The notes beneath the pieces are model-generated. The model was not told where the DNA came from and ran no database searches. It saw nothing but the letters and a program-made list of their open reading frames with translations. The position numbers and the translations under genes are program-made. Of a stretch of DNA of 25,736 nt, positions 7,023 through 15,157 are shown one piece after another (position 1 is the first letter of the stretch; the number at the start of each line of letters is the position of its first letter). This stretch comes from JAXFPC01 sp034180005. Its GTDB lineage: Bacteria > Bacillota > Negativicutes > Acidaminococcales > Acidaminococcaceae. The DNA lies in assembly GCA_034180005.1 (NCBI GenBank), contig JAXFPC010000030.1:1-25736 (forward strand), given 5' to 3'.

Positions 7023-8408
7023 ATGAGGAAATATTTTTTATCGCTAATGATTTTTTGCTGTCTGCTGTTGACAACTGTTCAGGCAAAAGCCGCGTCAATA
7101 AATTTAAGTGAAGAATATTTGGATAAATATTTTACTTCCGTGGCTGCGGCATCGTGCGTTGGCGTATATAAACCTGACAAGTCGCATGAGTTTGATTATT
7201 TGCGCAATTACGGATGGCAGATTGATACATATAAGGGGCGTTCCGAAGACGGCGCAGAAACGAATTACTCTTTGGCGCATAATTATATCGAAACTTTGGG
7301 TAAGCATATTTATATCATGACCTTTCGCGGTAGCGTGTCCAAAAATGACTGGCAGCTGAATTTGAAAACGGACAGAGTTCCGTACGGCGGAAGTGATCTG
7401 CCGACGATGGAAGCTTTAGCTCAGCGGAAAGCTGACCGTGATGAACCTGCCGTGCACAGAGGATTTAATTCATATACGCTGTCCGTGTTGAAAGATTTTG
7501 TTTTGGACGAAAGCGGCAACTTCAGGGATTTGTTCCGGAAGATAATAAATGATGACGATGTGCATTTGATTCTGACGGGGCACAGTTTGGGCGGCGCCGT
7601 AGCAACCTTATTGGGAGAACGGTTGACCGAGTTGGGTGTGCCCAAGGAAAAATTTACAGTTATTTCTTTCGGAGCGCCTGCAGTCGGCAACAATGCTTTT
7701 GCAGAGCAGTACGGAAATAAGATAAATTTGCTGCGAATCACCAACAGTAAGGATCCTGTACCGGGAAGTTTGCAGACATTTTTTGGCGGGTACAAGCAGT
7801 TCGGCGAACACTATGTGTACGGAGTTTCTTCCAAAGTGAGCAGCGTACAGCACGATTCCGCCATGTATTTTGATTACAGCGTCAGCGAATATTATAAAGC
7901 GTATGACGAGGAAATAGCTGCCGGAAGGATTGCGCCGATTCCGGACACTTACGTTACTGAAGGAATTCCGACAGTTGCTGTGTGGATGGTGAGTGGCGAT
8001 GGCAGCGACGTGATAAAATCAGTGGTGGACAGCAGCCGCTTTTTTACTGGAGAGTTGCAGGCAATGCTGCCATCGCGCATCGTTATGAGCAGAAATTTGA
8101 GAACCGATGAGCTGGCTGCTCAGGATTATGTGGGCGTGAGCAGAGCGAGCGGTGCCGAGTACATATTTGTTTGCGAATTGGGAGGCAGCAGAGCCAGGAC
8201 AGATGATTATCATTTTATGCTTGTGAACTGCAGTCTTTATAAAAGTGACGGCAGGCTTGTGTTTATAAACAGCTGGGCTAAAAAAGTGACTCCGTCTATC
8301 GGCAATATACATGTTGCAGGTGTTATCCTTTCGGAAATAAGCAAAGAGCTGCGTAAGGAGATGCCGTTCGTAGCATTGGGAACTGCGGCCGGAGCGAGCA
8401 GGATGTGA
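7023..8408 (+). CDS. Secreted class 3 lipase-like hydrolase with extra C-terminal domain
   Basis: A 461-residue protein. Residues 1-23 are a Sec signal peptide (basic MRK, hydrophobic core, AKA cleavage site), so it acts in the periplasm or outside the cell. Residues about 30-290 are an alpha/beta hydrolase of the Lipase_3 type: nucleophile Ser188 in GHSLGGAVA, Asp244 in NSKDPVP, and His277 in VQHDSAMYF as the likely catalytic His (His263 in GEHYVYG matches the preceding family motif). It should cleave acyl esters; the substrate is not evident. Residues about 315-450 (VAVWMVSGDGSD.., GAEYIFVCELGG.., then an amphipathic helix) look like a separate domain resembling CsgG/LpoB/TolB-N type folds. 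ATG 7023 follows GGGAGG; an upstream in-frame TTG at 7008 was rejected because it would precede that site. First gene of a four-gene operon. Confidence 0.85.
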   Translation: MRKYFLSLMIFCCLLLTTVQAKAASINLSEEYLDKYFTSVAAASCVGVYKPDKSHEFDYLRNYGWQIDTYKGRSEDGAETNYSLAHNYIETLGKHIYIMTFRGSVSKNDWQLNLKTDRVPYGGSDLPTMEALAQRKADRDEPAVHRGFNSYTLSVLKDFVLDESGNFRDLFRKIINDDDVHLILTGHSLGGAVATLLGERLTELGVPKEKFTVISFGAPAVGNNAFAEQYGNKINLLRITNSKDPVPGSLQTFFGGYKQFGEHYVYGVSSKVSSVQHDSAMYFDYSVSEYYKAYDEEIAAGRIAPIPDTYVTEGIPTVAVWMVSGDGSDVIKSVVDSSRFFTGELQAMLPSRIVMSRNLRTDELAAQDYVGVSRASGAEYIFVCELGGSRARTDDYHFMLVNCSLYKSDGRLVFINSWAKKVTPSIGNIHVAGVILSEISKELRKEMPFVALGTAAGASRM

Positions 8409-9062
8409 ATGGATATGAGTGAAAATTTTTTAACAGGGTTGGAACGGGAGTTGCAGCAATGCAGCCAATGTCATCTGAGAAAGGATGCGTTGGCGCCGGT
8501 AGGCTGGTACGGTGCGGTTGAAAGTCCCATAGTGTTTGTCGGCGAAGGACCGGGAGGTGTGGAGGATGAGTACGGCTGTCCTCTTATAGGCCCGTCGGGG
8601 CAGTTGTTGGACAAGGCCTTGTGGGCCGCAAAAATGACCAGGGACAGAGTGCTTACAACAAATGTTATCAAATGCAGACCTAAGGGAAATCGTACTCCGG
8701 ATCTGGCTGAAGCCTCAGCTTGTGCCAAGATATGGTTGGATCGAGAGCTGGAGTTACTTAAACCCAAAGTGATTGTGGCTCTGGGAGGAGTGGCCATGCA
8801 TTATCTCGGTGACGCAGATATGCGTATCACAAGGGACAGGGGGCGCTGGTTCAAAACGAAACATGGGTTTGACTGCATTGCGACTTTTCATCCGGCTTAT
8901 CTGCTGCGGTTATACGGAAAGCAGTTGGTTGACGCGAAATGGAACGTTTTCCATGATTTGGAAGCTGCGCGCAATAAAGCAGCGGAGCAAGTTCCTGACT
9001 ACAAATTTATGTCGGAGGAAAAAACAGATTTATTCAAAATTTTTTCCAAGCGTATTAAATAA
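8409..9062 (+). CDS. Type-4 uracil-DNA glycosylase with 4Fe-4S cluster
   Basis: A 217-residue DNA repair enzyme that removes uracil formed by cytosine deamination. It has the family 4 (SPO1 polymerase-related) motif GEGPGGVEDEYGCPLIGPSG (45-64), four cysteines placed for the iron-sulfur cluster (Cys18, Cys21, Cys89 in NVIKCRPKGNRTP, Cys105), and the HPAYLLR motif (161-167). An extension of about 20 residues with basic ends follows the conserved core. Its ATG immediately follows the lipase TGA; a second in-frame ATG is at 8415. The pairing with a secreted lipase is not functionally obvious and may just be shared transcription. Confidence 0.93.
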   Translation: MDMSENFLTGLERELQQCSQCHLRKDALAPVGWYGAVESPIVFVGEGPGGVEDEYGCPLIGPSGQLLDKALWAAKMTRDRVLTTNVIKCRPKGNRTPDLAEASACAKIWLDRELELLKPKVIVALGGVAMHYLGDADMRITRDRGRWFKTKHGFDCIATFHPAYLLRLYGKQLVDAKWNVFHDLEAARNKAAEQVPDYKFMSEEKTDLFKIFSKRIK

Positions 9063-9095
9063 AATCTGATGTAAATGACGGAGAAGGTGCTGAAC

Positions 9096-9488
9096 ATGTT
9101 TAATTACGGATTGCTTGCCACAGCGATATGCTTCGCTTCGGGAATTTTTTTCGGAGCGTGGTTACGCTGCCGCTTAGGTAAAAAAATTACGTGGCTGTCC
9201 AGCAGATTCGGTTGGTTGAATTTCGTGCTTACCATGCTGGGTTGCGGTGCGTTAGGTTTCGTATGTTTCAGCATTTTTACGGAACGTTGGTTTTTTTGCA
9301 ACGGGTGGTATTTGTTTTTCTGTTTGGGCGTATTGGGGGGATATTTGCTTTGGGGTGCAATTTCGTACGGCCCTTTGACTATGGTATCGGAAGGAAGACC
9401 GGTCGCTGCCGGTTTGCTGGCAGGAGGTTATGTGATTGCCGGAATGTTGGCGGCAATGGGCGGTGCTGCTCTAGGTAAAATATTTTAG
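9096..9488 (+). CDS. Small four-helix membrane protein, unknown function
   Basis: A 130-residue, very hydrophobic protein I do not recognise. Four likely transmembrane segments are visible: near residues 4-22 (LLATAICFASGIFFGAW), 38-60 (FVLTMLGCGALGFVCFS), 67-92 (LFFCLGVLGGYLLWGAIS) and 103-128 (AAGLLAGGYVIAGMLAAMGG). Short basic loops (RCRLGKK) lie between. An in-frame ATG at 9075 lacks a ribosome binding site, while GGAGAAGG (9080-9087) is correctly spaced for ATG 9096, which I chose. It is 33 bases after the UDG gene and 25 bases before the secreted protein, so it is probably co-transcribed with both. Confidence 0.7.
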   Translation: MFNYGLLATAICFASGIFFGAWLRCRLGKKITWLSSRFGWLNFVLTMLGCGALGFVCFSIFTERWFFCNGWYLFFCLGVLGGYLLWGAISYGPLTMVSEGRPVAAGLLAGGYVIAGMLAAMGGAALGKIF

Positions 9489-9513
9489 TTTAGTGTAAAG
9501 CAGGAGGTTAATT

Positions 9514-9942
9514 ATGCAGAATAAGAAATGGATAGCGGTAGCTTTAGTATGCGGATTTATTTTTGGAAGCGGTACAAGTGTGGCGCAGGCAAGTTTTCTC
9601 GGAAAAATCCTCAAAGGAGGAGCAATCGGTGCCGTTGTTAACGCAACATCTGAAAATATCAATGATGCTATCAATTCAATTACGGCAAAGTACGGTGTCA
9701 GCAGTGAAGACGCAACTAAGGTGGTTCCCATCATTGCAGTCGGCGACGGAAGTCGCGCCGGAGCGGCGCAAGTTTCAGGGCCGAAAAGTAAGGTTGATTT
9801 GTGCAAAGCTGCGCTACAAATTGAGCAAACCGTTTTCGGCATAAGAGCGGTTGTACTCATACCTGTCGACAGGCTTGACGTGCAAAATGTCAAGCGCGTT
9901 CAGGGAGTCGGCGTGAGCGCTCAGATTGACGTTAAAATTTAA
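9514..9942 (+). CDS. Small secreted protein of unknown function
   Basis: A 142-residue protein with a clear signal peptide (MQNKKW, hydrophobic core, ending near VAQA at residue 26). The start of the mature chain is Gly/Ala-rich (FLGKILKGGAIGAVVNATSE). After it comes a compact alpha/beta domain with VVPIIAVGDGSRAGAAQVSG and VDRLDVQNVKRVQGVGVSAQ. A single cysteine (SKVDLCKAALQI) excludes an internal disulfide. The family is not recognised; it is likely periplasmic or surface-exposed. CAGGAGG lies well placed before the ATG. It is the last gene of the lipase operon and is followed by a terminator. Confidence 0.78.
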   Translation: MQNKKWIAVALVCGFIFGSGTSVAQASFLGKILKGGAIGAVVNATSENINDAINSITAKYGVSSEDATKVVPIIAVGDGSRAGAAQVSGPKSKVDLCKAALQIEQTVFGIRAVVLIPVDRLDVQNVKRVQGVGVSAQIDVKI

Positions 9943-9958
9943 AAGGTATTGGTATAAC

Positions 9959-9996
9959 TAAAGGATGAGCAAATAAGTTTTGTTCATCCTTTTATA
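9959..9996 (+). terminator. Terminator of the lipase-UDG operon
   Basis: AAAGGATGAGCAAA pairs with TTTGTTCATCCTTT with one G-U pair around a short loop, followed by TATATTATTTT. Confidence 0.85.
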
Positions 9997-10077
9997 TTAT
10001 TTTCAAAAACATGTAAAAATGATAAAATAGATAGGACGTCTTTGCAGAAGACACAGATATATCACAAAAAATCTCCC

Positions 10078-10090
10078 TACTAATGTAGTA
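10078..10090. promoter_or_regulatory. Candidate operator upstream of the suf promoter
   Basis: TACTA-ATG-TAGTA is a perfect inverted repeat with a 3-base centre, lying five bases upstream of the -35 element of the suf promoter. Cluster-sensing Rrf2-family regulators (IscR-like) or Fur-family proteins often control suf operons, but this site does not match a consensus I can name with confidence. Confidence 0.35.
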
Positions 10091-10095
10091 TGCTA

Positions 10096-10124
10096 TTGTA
10101 TTTGTTTTTGTTTATGGATATAAT
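10096..10124 (+). promoter_or_regulatory. Probable promoter of the suf operon
   Basis: TTGTAT (10096-10101) and TATAAT (10119-10124) are separated by 17 bases. The -10 is perfect and the -35 is weak, which suits an activated or regulated promoter. The leader to ATG 10179 is about 48 bases. Confidence 0.55.
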
Positions 10125-10178
10125 AAAGAAAAGACAAATTCCTACCTTAAATTAGGGAATTAAAAATGGAGGATGAAA

Positions 10179-10925
10179 ATGGCTGAAGAGTTATTGAAGG
10201 TGAATAACCTGCAAGTTGATATTGAGGACAAAAATATTTTGAAGAATATAAATATGACGATCAAAGTAGGAGAAACTCATGTGCTGATGGGACCTAACGG
10301 TGCCGGTAAATCAACTTTAGGCTACTCGTTGATGGGTAATCCGCGTTATACCATCAAGAGCGGCAATATTATTTTTGACGGGGAGAATATCACTAATATT
10401 ACAACTGATAAAAGAGCTAAGGCCGGAATGTTTCTATCTTTTCAGAATCCTTTGGAAGTCGCAGGTATTTCCTTGGGCTCATTTTTACGTACGGCTTTAG
10501 AGCAACAGCGGGGACATAAAATTAAACCGTGGGATTTTCGCAAAGAATTGAAACAAGTGATGGAACTTTTGCAAATGGATCCGCAGTATGCGGAACGCGA
10601 TCTCAATGTCGGCTTCAGCGGAGGCGAAAAGAAAAAAGCTGAGATTCTCCAGTTGCTTATGCTGAATCCCAAACTTGCCATTTTGGATGAAACAGACAGC
10701 GGTCTTGATGTTGATGCGGTAAAAATTGTATCTCAAGGAATCAGAATTTTTCAGGAGCAACGGCAGGGAGCTCTTTTGATAATTACTCATAACGCTAAAA
10801 TTCTTGAAGCGTTGCGAGTTGACAAGACGCACATACTGGCACATAACACCATCGTTAAGAGTGGAGGCGCCGAGCTGATAGATGTTATCAATGAGAAGGG
10901 ATTTGAGGAATATCTGCAAAGATAA
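10179..10925 (+). CDS. sufC: SufC, Fe-S cluster assembly ATPase
   Basis: A 248-residue ABC-type ATPase that drives conformational change in the SufB-SufD scaffold during Fe-S cluster assembly in the cytoplasm. Walker A is GPNGAGKST (38-46), the SufC-type signature is GFSGGEKKKAEILQL, and Walker B is AILDETDSGLDVDA, where the ETDSGLD sequence separates SufC from transport ATPases (usually DEPT). The in-frame ATG at 10173 abuts GGAGG (10168-10172). ATG 10179 has proper spacing and is chosen. First gene of sufCBDSU. Confidence 0.96.
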   Translation: MAEELLKVNNLQVDIEDKNILKNINMTIKVGETHVLMGPNGAGKSTLGYSLMGNPRYTIKSGNIIFDGENITNITTDKRAKAGMFLSFQNPLEVAGISLGSFLRTALEQQRGHKIKPWDFRKELKQVMELLQMDPQYAERDLNVGFSGGEKKKAEILQLLMLNPKLAILDETDSGLDVDAVKIVSQGIRIFQEQRQGALLIITHNAKILEALRVDKTHILAHNTIVKSGGAELIDVINEKGFEEYLQR

Positions 10926-10946
10926 CCCCATATTGGAGAAGAATGT

Positions 10947-12353
10947 ATGGAAGAGAAGACATATGTAGAGGATATAGACAGGAGTATTTATGATTTCCGC
11001 AATGAGGATAAAGATGCTTATCGTATCGAAAAAGGACTCAGCAAGGAAATTGTTAGCAAACTGTCTGAAGAAAAAAACGATCCGCAATGGATGCGAGAGT
11101 TCAGACTGCAGGCGTTAGATGTTTACAACGAACTGCAGGTGCCTCAGTGGGGACCGGACATAAGCGGATTGAATATTGACGATATTGCTACTTACGTAAA
11201 ACCTAAGACAAAGATGCAGGACAATTGGGAAGAAGTGCCGGACGATATAAAGGCGACTTTTGACCGCCTCGGAATTCCGCAGGCGGAGCGGGCTTCTTTG
11301 GCCGGTGTCGGTGCGCAGTACGATTCCGAGCTCGTGTACCATAATGTCCGTAAAGAGGTTGAAGAGCAGGGTGTGGTTTATACCGATATGGAAAGCGCTC
11401 TTAAAGGTCCTTATGCGGAAATGGTGCGGGAGCATTTTATGAAGTTGGTAACCGTAAGAGATCATAAATTTGCCGCTTTGCACGGGGCTGTATGGTCCGG
11501 CGGATCGTTCGTCTATGTACCGAAAGGCGTATCCGTAGCAATTCCGCTTCAGTCCTATTTTCGTTTGAATGCTAAGGGTGCCGGACAATTTGAACATACG
11601 CTGATCATTGTTGACGAGGGGGCCGATTTGCATTTTATCGAAGGATGTTCAGCACCTAAATATAACGTGGCCAATCTTCATGCCGGCTGCGTGGAACTCT
11701 TTGTGAGAAAGAACGCCAAGCTGCGCTATTCTACCATAGAAAATTGGTCTAAGAATATGTATAACCTCAATACAAAAAGAGCTGTTGTTGAAGCAGGCGG
11801 CACTATTGAATGGGTATCGGGATCCTTCGGTTCGCACATCTCCTATTTATATCCCATGAGCATTCTTAAGGGTGATGATTCGCGGGCAGAATTTACCGGA
11901 GTGACTTTTGCCGGCGAAGGACAAAATCTTGATACGGGTTGTAAAATTGTTCACAGCGGTCAGAGAACTTCTTCGGTTGTAAATACGCGTTCCATTTCCA
12001 AGAGCGGCGGCATAAGTACATTCCGCAGTTCTGTAGTTGTAGCAAGCACGGCTAAGCAGGCAAAATCTTCTTTCTCCTGCCAGAGTTTGATGCTGGACGA
12101 TATTTCGCGTTCCGATACTATCCCGGCGATGGATGTGAGAACCAAAGATGCGGATATCGGCCACGAGGCTAAGATTGGACGTATAAGTGATGAAGCGGTT
12201 TTTTATCTTATGAGCAGAGGAGTAAGTGAAGAAGAAGCCAAGGCGATGATTGTCAGTGGTTTCGCCGACAATGTTTCCAAGGAGCTTCCTCTGGAATATG
12301 CCGTGGAAATGAATAATTTGATCAGGATGGAAATGCAGGGCAGCATTGGCTGA
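10947..12353 (+). CDS. sufB: SufB, Fe-S cluster scaffold subunit
   Basis: A 468-residue scaffold protein on which Fe-S clusters are built, in complex with SufC and SufD. It has the typical length and landmarks: the beta-helix core containing SGGSFVYVPKGV and LHFIEGCSAPKYNVANLHAG, and the C-terminal GHEAKIGRISDEAVFYLMSR that interacts with SufC. Cysteines lie at conserved-looking places (EGCSAPK, AGCVELFV, DTGCKIVH). GGAGAA precedes the ATG. Its TGA overlaps the ATG of sufD (TGATG), indicating translational coupling. Confidence 0.96.
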   Translation: MEEKTYVEDIDRSIYDFRNEDKDAYRIEKGLSKEIVSKLSEEKNDPQWMREFRLQALDVYNELQVPQWGPDISGLNIDDIATYVKPKTKMQDNWEEVPDDIKATFDRLGIPQAERASLAGVGAQYDSELVYHNVRKEVEEQGVVYTDMESALKGPYAEMVREHFMKLVTVRDHKFAALHGAVWSGGSFVYVPKGVSVAIPLQSYFRLNAKGAGQFEHTLIIVDEGADLHFIEGCSAPKYNVANLHAGCVELFVRKNAKLRYSTIENWSKNMYNLNTKRAVVEAGGTIEWVSGSFGSHISYLYPMSILKGDDSRAEFTGVTFAGEGQNLDTGCKIVHSGQRTSSVVNTRSISKSGGISTFRSSVVVASTAKQAKSSFSCQSLMLDDISRSDTIPAMDVRTKDADIGHEAKIGRISDEAVFYLMSRGVSEEEAKAMIVSGFADNVSKELPLEYAVEMNNLIRMEMQGSIG

Positions 12354-13480
12354 TGCAGGAAAGGTATGCGATGGATTCTGTAGATTTGACAGTAAATAGA
12401 TTGCCTGTGCCGACCTGGAACAGGCTGAAGATGAATGAAAGCAAAGTCACTGTTTCTCTTGCTGATGGCGGTTGCAAACCGGTTATTTCTTTGCAGGGGA
12501 ATATCTGCTTGCGCCAAAGTGATTGCAGCGATTCGGCAGGTTGCTGCAGGATTGCAGGCGCGTGTCCCGTTCACGGAGACGGTTTTTCCGATATTGAGAC
12601 CGGTATGGGAGCGGCGGTATCTGGATTGGGTACACCGAGCGTGTTGCAGGTCATTGCCGAGTGTGATGAAAAAGGTGTAGCCTCTCTGAATTTTGATTAT
12701 GCGGACGGTTCGTCGAAATATAATTTGATAGAAATAGAAGCGAAACCGAAAAGTGATATTACCGTATATATGACATATATAGCATCAGCAAATGCGGGCG
12801 GTACGGCGTCTGTGCAGACGAAAATAATCGCCGGCGAGGGTGCTAAAGTACGGCTGGTACAGATTCAGCTTTTGGGGAAAAATTTTCTGCATCTCAATGA
12901 TGTGGGCGCGGAGCTAAAAAAAGATTCCTCATTGGATGTGGTGCAGCTGCAACTGGGAGCATCCAAGATATATAACGGAGCAAAGGCCAAGCTTGCCGGA
13001 GACAGCAGCAATTTTTCCTGTTCCGTAGGGTACTACGGTCGTGAAGGACAGCATTTGGATATGAATTTCGTTGCAGACCATTACGGCAAAAAAAGCACCA
13101 GCTTTATGACCGGCGACGGAGTATTACAGCAAGGCGCTTTTAAAATTTATCGCGGCACTATAAATTTTAAACGTGGATGCGTGGATGCCGAGGGAGAGGA
13201 GCAGGAAAAAGTTCTTCTCCTGAGCGATGATGTTGTCAACCAAAGTATCCCCTTGATACTTTGCGCCGAAGAGCAGGTTCAGGGAAATCACGGAGCCAGC
13301 ATTGGCCGTTTAGATGAGAGTTTGTTGTTTTATCTGTGCAGTCGCGGCTTTGATGAAAGGCAGGCCACCGATATGATGGCAAAAGCCAGTATAGAGGCGT
13401 TACTCCATAAGGTGCAGGATGAAAAAATAGTTCAGGTGGTGGAGCGTTATTTGGAGGGAGTTACTGTAGATGCACGGTAA
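12353..13480 (+). CDS. sufD: SufD, Fe-S scaffold partner, with an N-terminal Cys cluster
   Basis: A 375-residue SufB paralogue that completes the SufBC2D complex and is linked to iron acquisition. The C-terminal GNHGASIGRLDESLLFYLCS is the family hallmark, including the conserved His. The N-terminal domain holds six cysteines between residues 41 and 71 (Cys41, 52, 58, 64, 65, 71) plus His74, including DCSDSAGCCRIAGACPVHG. I do not know this feature from standard SufD proteins, and it could bind a metal. Start: ATG 12353 overlaps the sufB stop. ATG 12371 is an alternative, because AGGAAAGG lies six bases before it. The gene overlaps sufS by 11 bases. Confidence 0.9.
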   Translation: MQERYAMDSVDLTVNRLPVPTWNRLKMNESKVTVSLADGGCKPVISLQGNICLRQSDCSDSAGCCRIAGACPVHGDGFSDIETGMGAAVSGLGTPSVLQVIAECDEKGVASLNFDYADGSSKYNLIEIEAKPKSDITVYMTYIASANAGGTASVQTKIIAGEGAKVRLVQIQLLGKNFLHLNDVGAELKKDSSLDVVQLQLGASKIYNGAKAKLAGDSSNFSCSVGYYGREGQHLDMNFVADHYGKKSTSFMTGDGVLQQGAFKIYRGTINFKRGCVDAEGEEQEKVLLLSDDVVNQSIPLILCAEEQVQGNHGASIGRLDESLLFYLCSRGFDERQATDMMAKASIEALLHKVQDEKIVQVVERYLEGVTVDAR

Positions 13481-14702
13481 TGAAATTTTAAAAACAGATT
13501 ACAAGAAAGACTTTCCGTTATTGGCTAATAACGCTGTGGCTTATCTTGATAATGCGGCAACAACTCAGAAGCCTCAGTGCGTTATGGATGCGGAGATGGA
13601 TTTTTATAAAATGCATAATGCCAATCCTTTGCGCGGATTATACAGATTGGCTATGGAAGCTACGGACATCTATGAAGATTCTCGGCAAGCCGTCAAAAAT
13701 TTTATCAACGCGGCTCATGCGGAAGAGATAATTTTCACAAGAAACGCTTCGGAAAGTCTTAATCTGGTGGCTTACAGTTACGGACTTGCCAATCTGCGTG
13801 AGGGTGATGAGATAGTAACGACTATCGTTGAGCATCACAGCAATATGTTGCCTTGGCGCATGGTAGCTGAAAAGACAGGCGCAGTTGTAAAATATATTGA
13901 ATGCACTGAAGATGGAAGTATTAGCGATGAAGCTGTCGATGCCGCAATCGGTTCGAAGACGAAACTGGTGGCCGTTGCGCAAATATCAAATGTTTTGGGA
14001 TGTTTAAATCCTGTTGATAAAATCATCGCCGCGGCGCATGCTGTCGGTGCCGTTGTCGTTATCGACGCAGCTCAAAGCGCACCGCATATGAAAATAGATG
14101 TTCAGTCTTTGGATGCGGATTTTTTAGCTTTCAGCGGTCACAAAATGTTCGGTCCGATGGGGATAGGTGTGCTTTACGGCAAGAAGACTCTTCTGGAGGA
14201 GATGCCTCCTTTTCTTCGCGGCGGAGAAATGATAAGCATTGTCAGCCGTGACGGACAGGAGTATGCTCCGTTGCCTCATAAGTTTGAAGCAGGAACGGTC
14301 AATGCGGCAGGAGCTGCAGGTCTGAAGGCTGCTATAGATTATATTTCCAAAATCGGCTTTGATGTAATTTGTGCAAGAGAAGAAGCTCTGACAACTTATG
14401 CTTTTGAAGGCATGAAAAATGTACCCGGAGTAAAAATTATAGGAGCAGATGCAGCTGAGGGACATAAAGGAATATTGACCTTTTTGCTGGAAGGGGTGCA
14501 TCCTCACGATATCGCCGCTATTCTGGATGCTGATGATATTAACATCAGAGCCGGCAATCATTGCGCACAGCCGCTGCTGGATCATTTAGGAACCGGAGCA
14601 ACGGCAAGAGTCAGCTTCGCCTTCTACAATACGCTTGAAGATGTTGACAGGTTTTTGACATCTTTGGGGGGAATAAGGGAGAAAATGGGATATGGCAGAT
14701 AA
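13470..14702 (+). CDS. sufS: SufS, cysteine desulfurase
   Basis: A 410-residue PLP enzyme that removes sulfur from L-cysteine as a protein persulfide and passes it to SufU. PLP lysine is Lys225 in FSGHKMFGP, the cofactor-stacking histidine region is VEHHSN (120-125), and the acceptor cysteine is Cys365 in RAGNHCAQPLL, a short-loop type II (SufS-like) arrangement. Length is normal. The start overlaps sufD by 11 bases and the end overlaps sufU by 11 bases; GGAGGGA about 12 bases upstream is the ribosome binding site. Confidence 0.96.
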   Translation: MHGNEILKTDYKKDFPLLANNAVAYLDNAATTQKPQCVMDAEMDFYKMHNANPLRGLYRLAMEATDIYEDSRQAVKNFINAAHAEEIIFTRNASESLNLVAYSYGLANLREGDEIVTTIVEHHSNMLPWRMVAEKTGAVVKYIECTEDGSISDEAVDAAIGSKTKLVAVAQISNVLGCLNPVDKIIAAAHAVGAVVVIDAAQSAPHMKIDVQSLDADFLAFSGHKMFGPMGIGVLYGKKTLLEEMPPFLRGGEMISIVSRDGQEYAPLPHKFEAGTVNAAGAAGLKAAIDYISKIGFDVICAREEALTTYAFEGMKNVPGVKIIGADAAEGHKGILTFLLEGVHPHDIAAILDADDINIRAGNHCAQPLLDHLGTGATARVSFAFYNTLEDVDRFLTSLGGIREKMGYGR

Positions 14703-15117
14703 CAGAAGTTTTTATAATGAGATTTTGATAGATCACAACATGCATCCCAATCATAAGCACGAGTTGGATGACGCAGATTTGGAGATGCGCGGATATAATC
14801 CGACCTGCGGTGATGATATTACACTGAAACTGAAAGTCGAGAACGGTGTGATTACCGGAGGCGCTTTTCAGGGCAACGGCTGTGCAATTTCTCAAGCTTC
14901 GGTGGATATGATGCTTGATTTGGTAGTGGGACGTCCGCAGGAAGAGGCTCTGCATCTGTCCGATATTTTTTTACGAATGATTAAGAATCAAGCTTCAGCG
15001 GAAGAGATTGAAGAGCTGGAAGAGGCTTCCGCACTGCAAGATATTTCTCATATGCCGGCGAGAGTGAAATGCGCCGTACTCGGATGGCACACTTTAGAAC
15101 AACTTTTGCGTAAATAA
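14692..15117 (+). CDS. sufU: SufU, Zn-dependent sulfurtransferase
   Basis: A 141-residue protein that accepts persulfide sulfur from SufS. The three conserved cysteines are in NPTCGDDI, GNGCAISQAS and RVKCAVLGW. The aspartate of CGDD completes the zinc site, as in Bacillus SufU. The spacing between the second and third cysteines is long, as expected for SufU rather than IscU. It marks the operon as Firmicutes-type. Last gene of the operon, with a terminator overlapping its end. Confidence 0.95.
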   Translation: MADNRSFYNEILIDHNMHPNHKHELDDADLEMRGYNPTCGDDITLKLKVENGVITGGAFQGNGCAISQASVDMMLDLVVGRPQEEALHLSDIFLRMIKNQASAEEIEELEEASALQDISHMPARVKCAVLGWHTLEQLLRK

Positions 15118-15150
15118 AAAACAGCACCCCAAAAGGGGTGCTGTTTTTTA
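15116..15150. terminator. Bidirectional terminator between suf operon and bioY
   Basis: AACAGCACCCC (15120-15130) pairs with GGGGTGCTGTT (15135-15145) around AAAA, flanked by AAAA and TTTTT. It can terminate both the rightward suf operon and the leftward bioY transcript, which ends at 15158. Confidence 0.93.
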
Positions 15151-15157
15151 TTCACTG

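Noticed and set aside
6950..7111. A 53-codon frame from GTG 6950 with GGGAG upstream, overlapping the lipase start
   Set aside because: It overlaps the signal peptide region of the lipase in another frame by nearly 90 bases and its translation shows no domain or clear membrane segment; the lipase frame is better supported.
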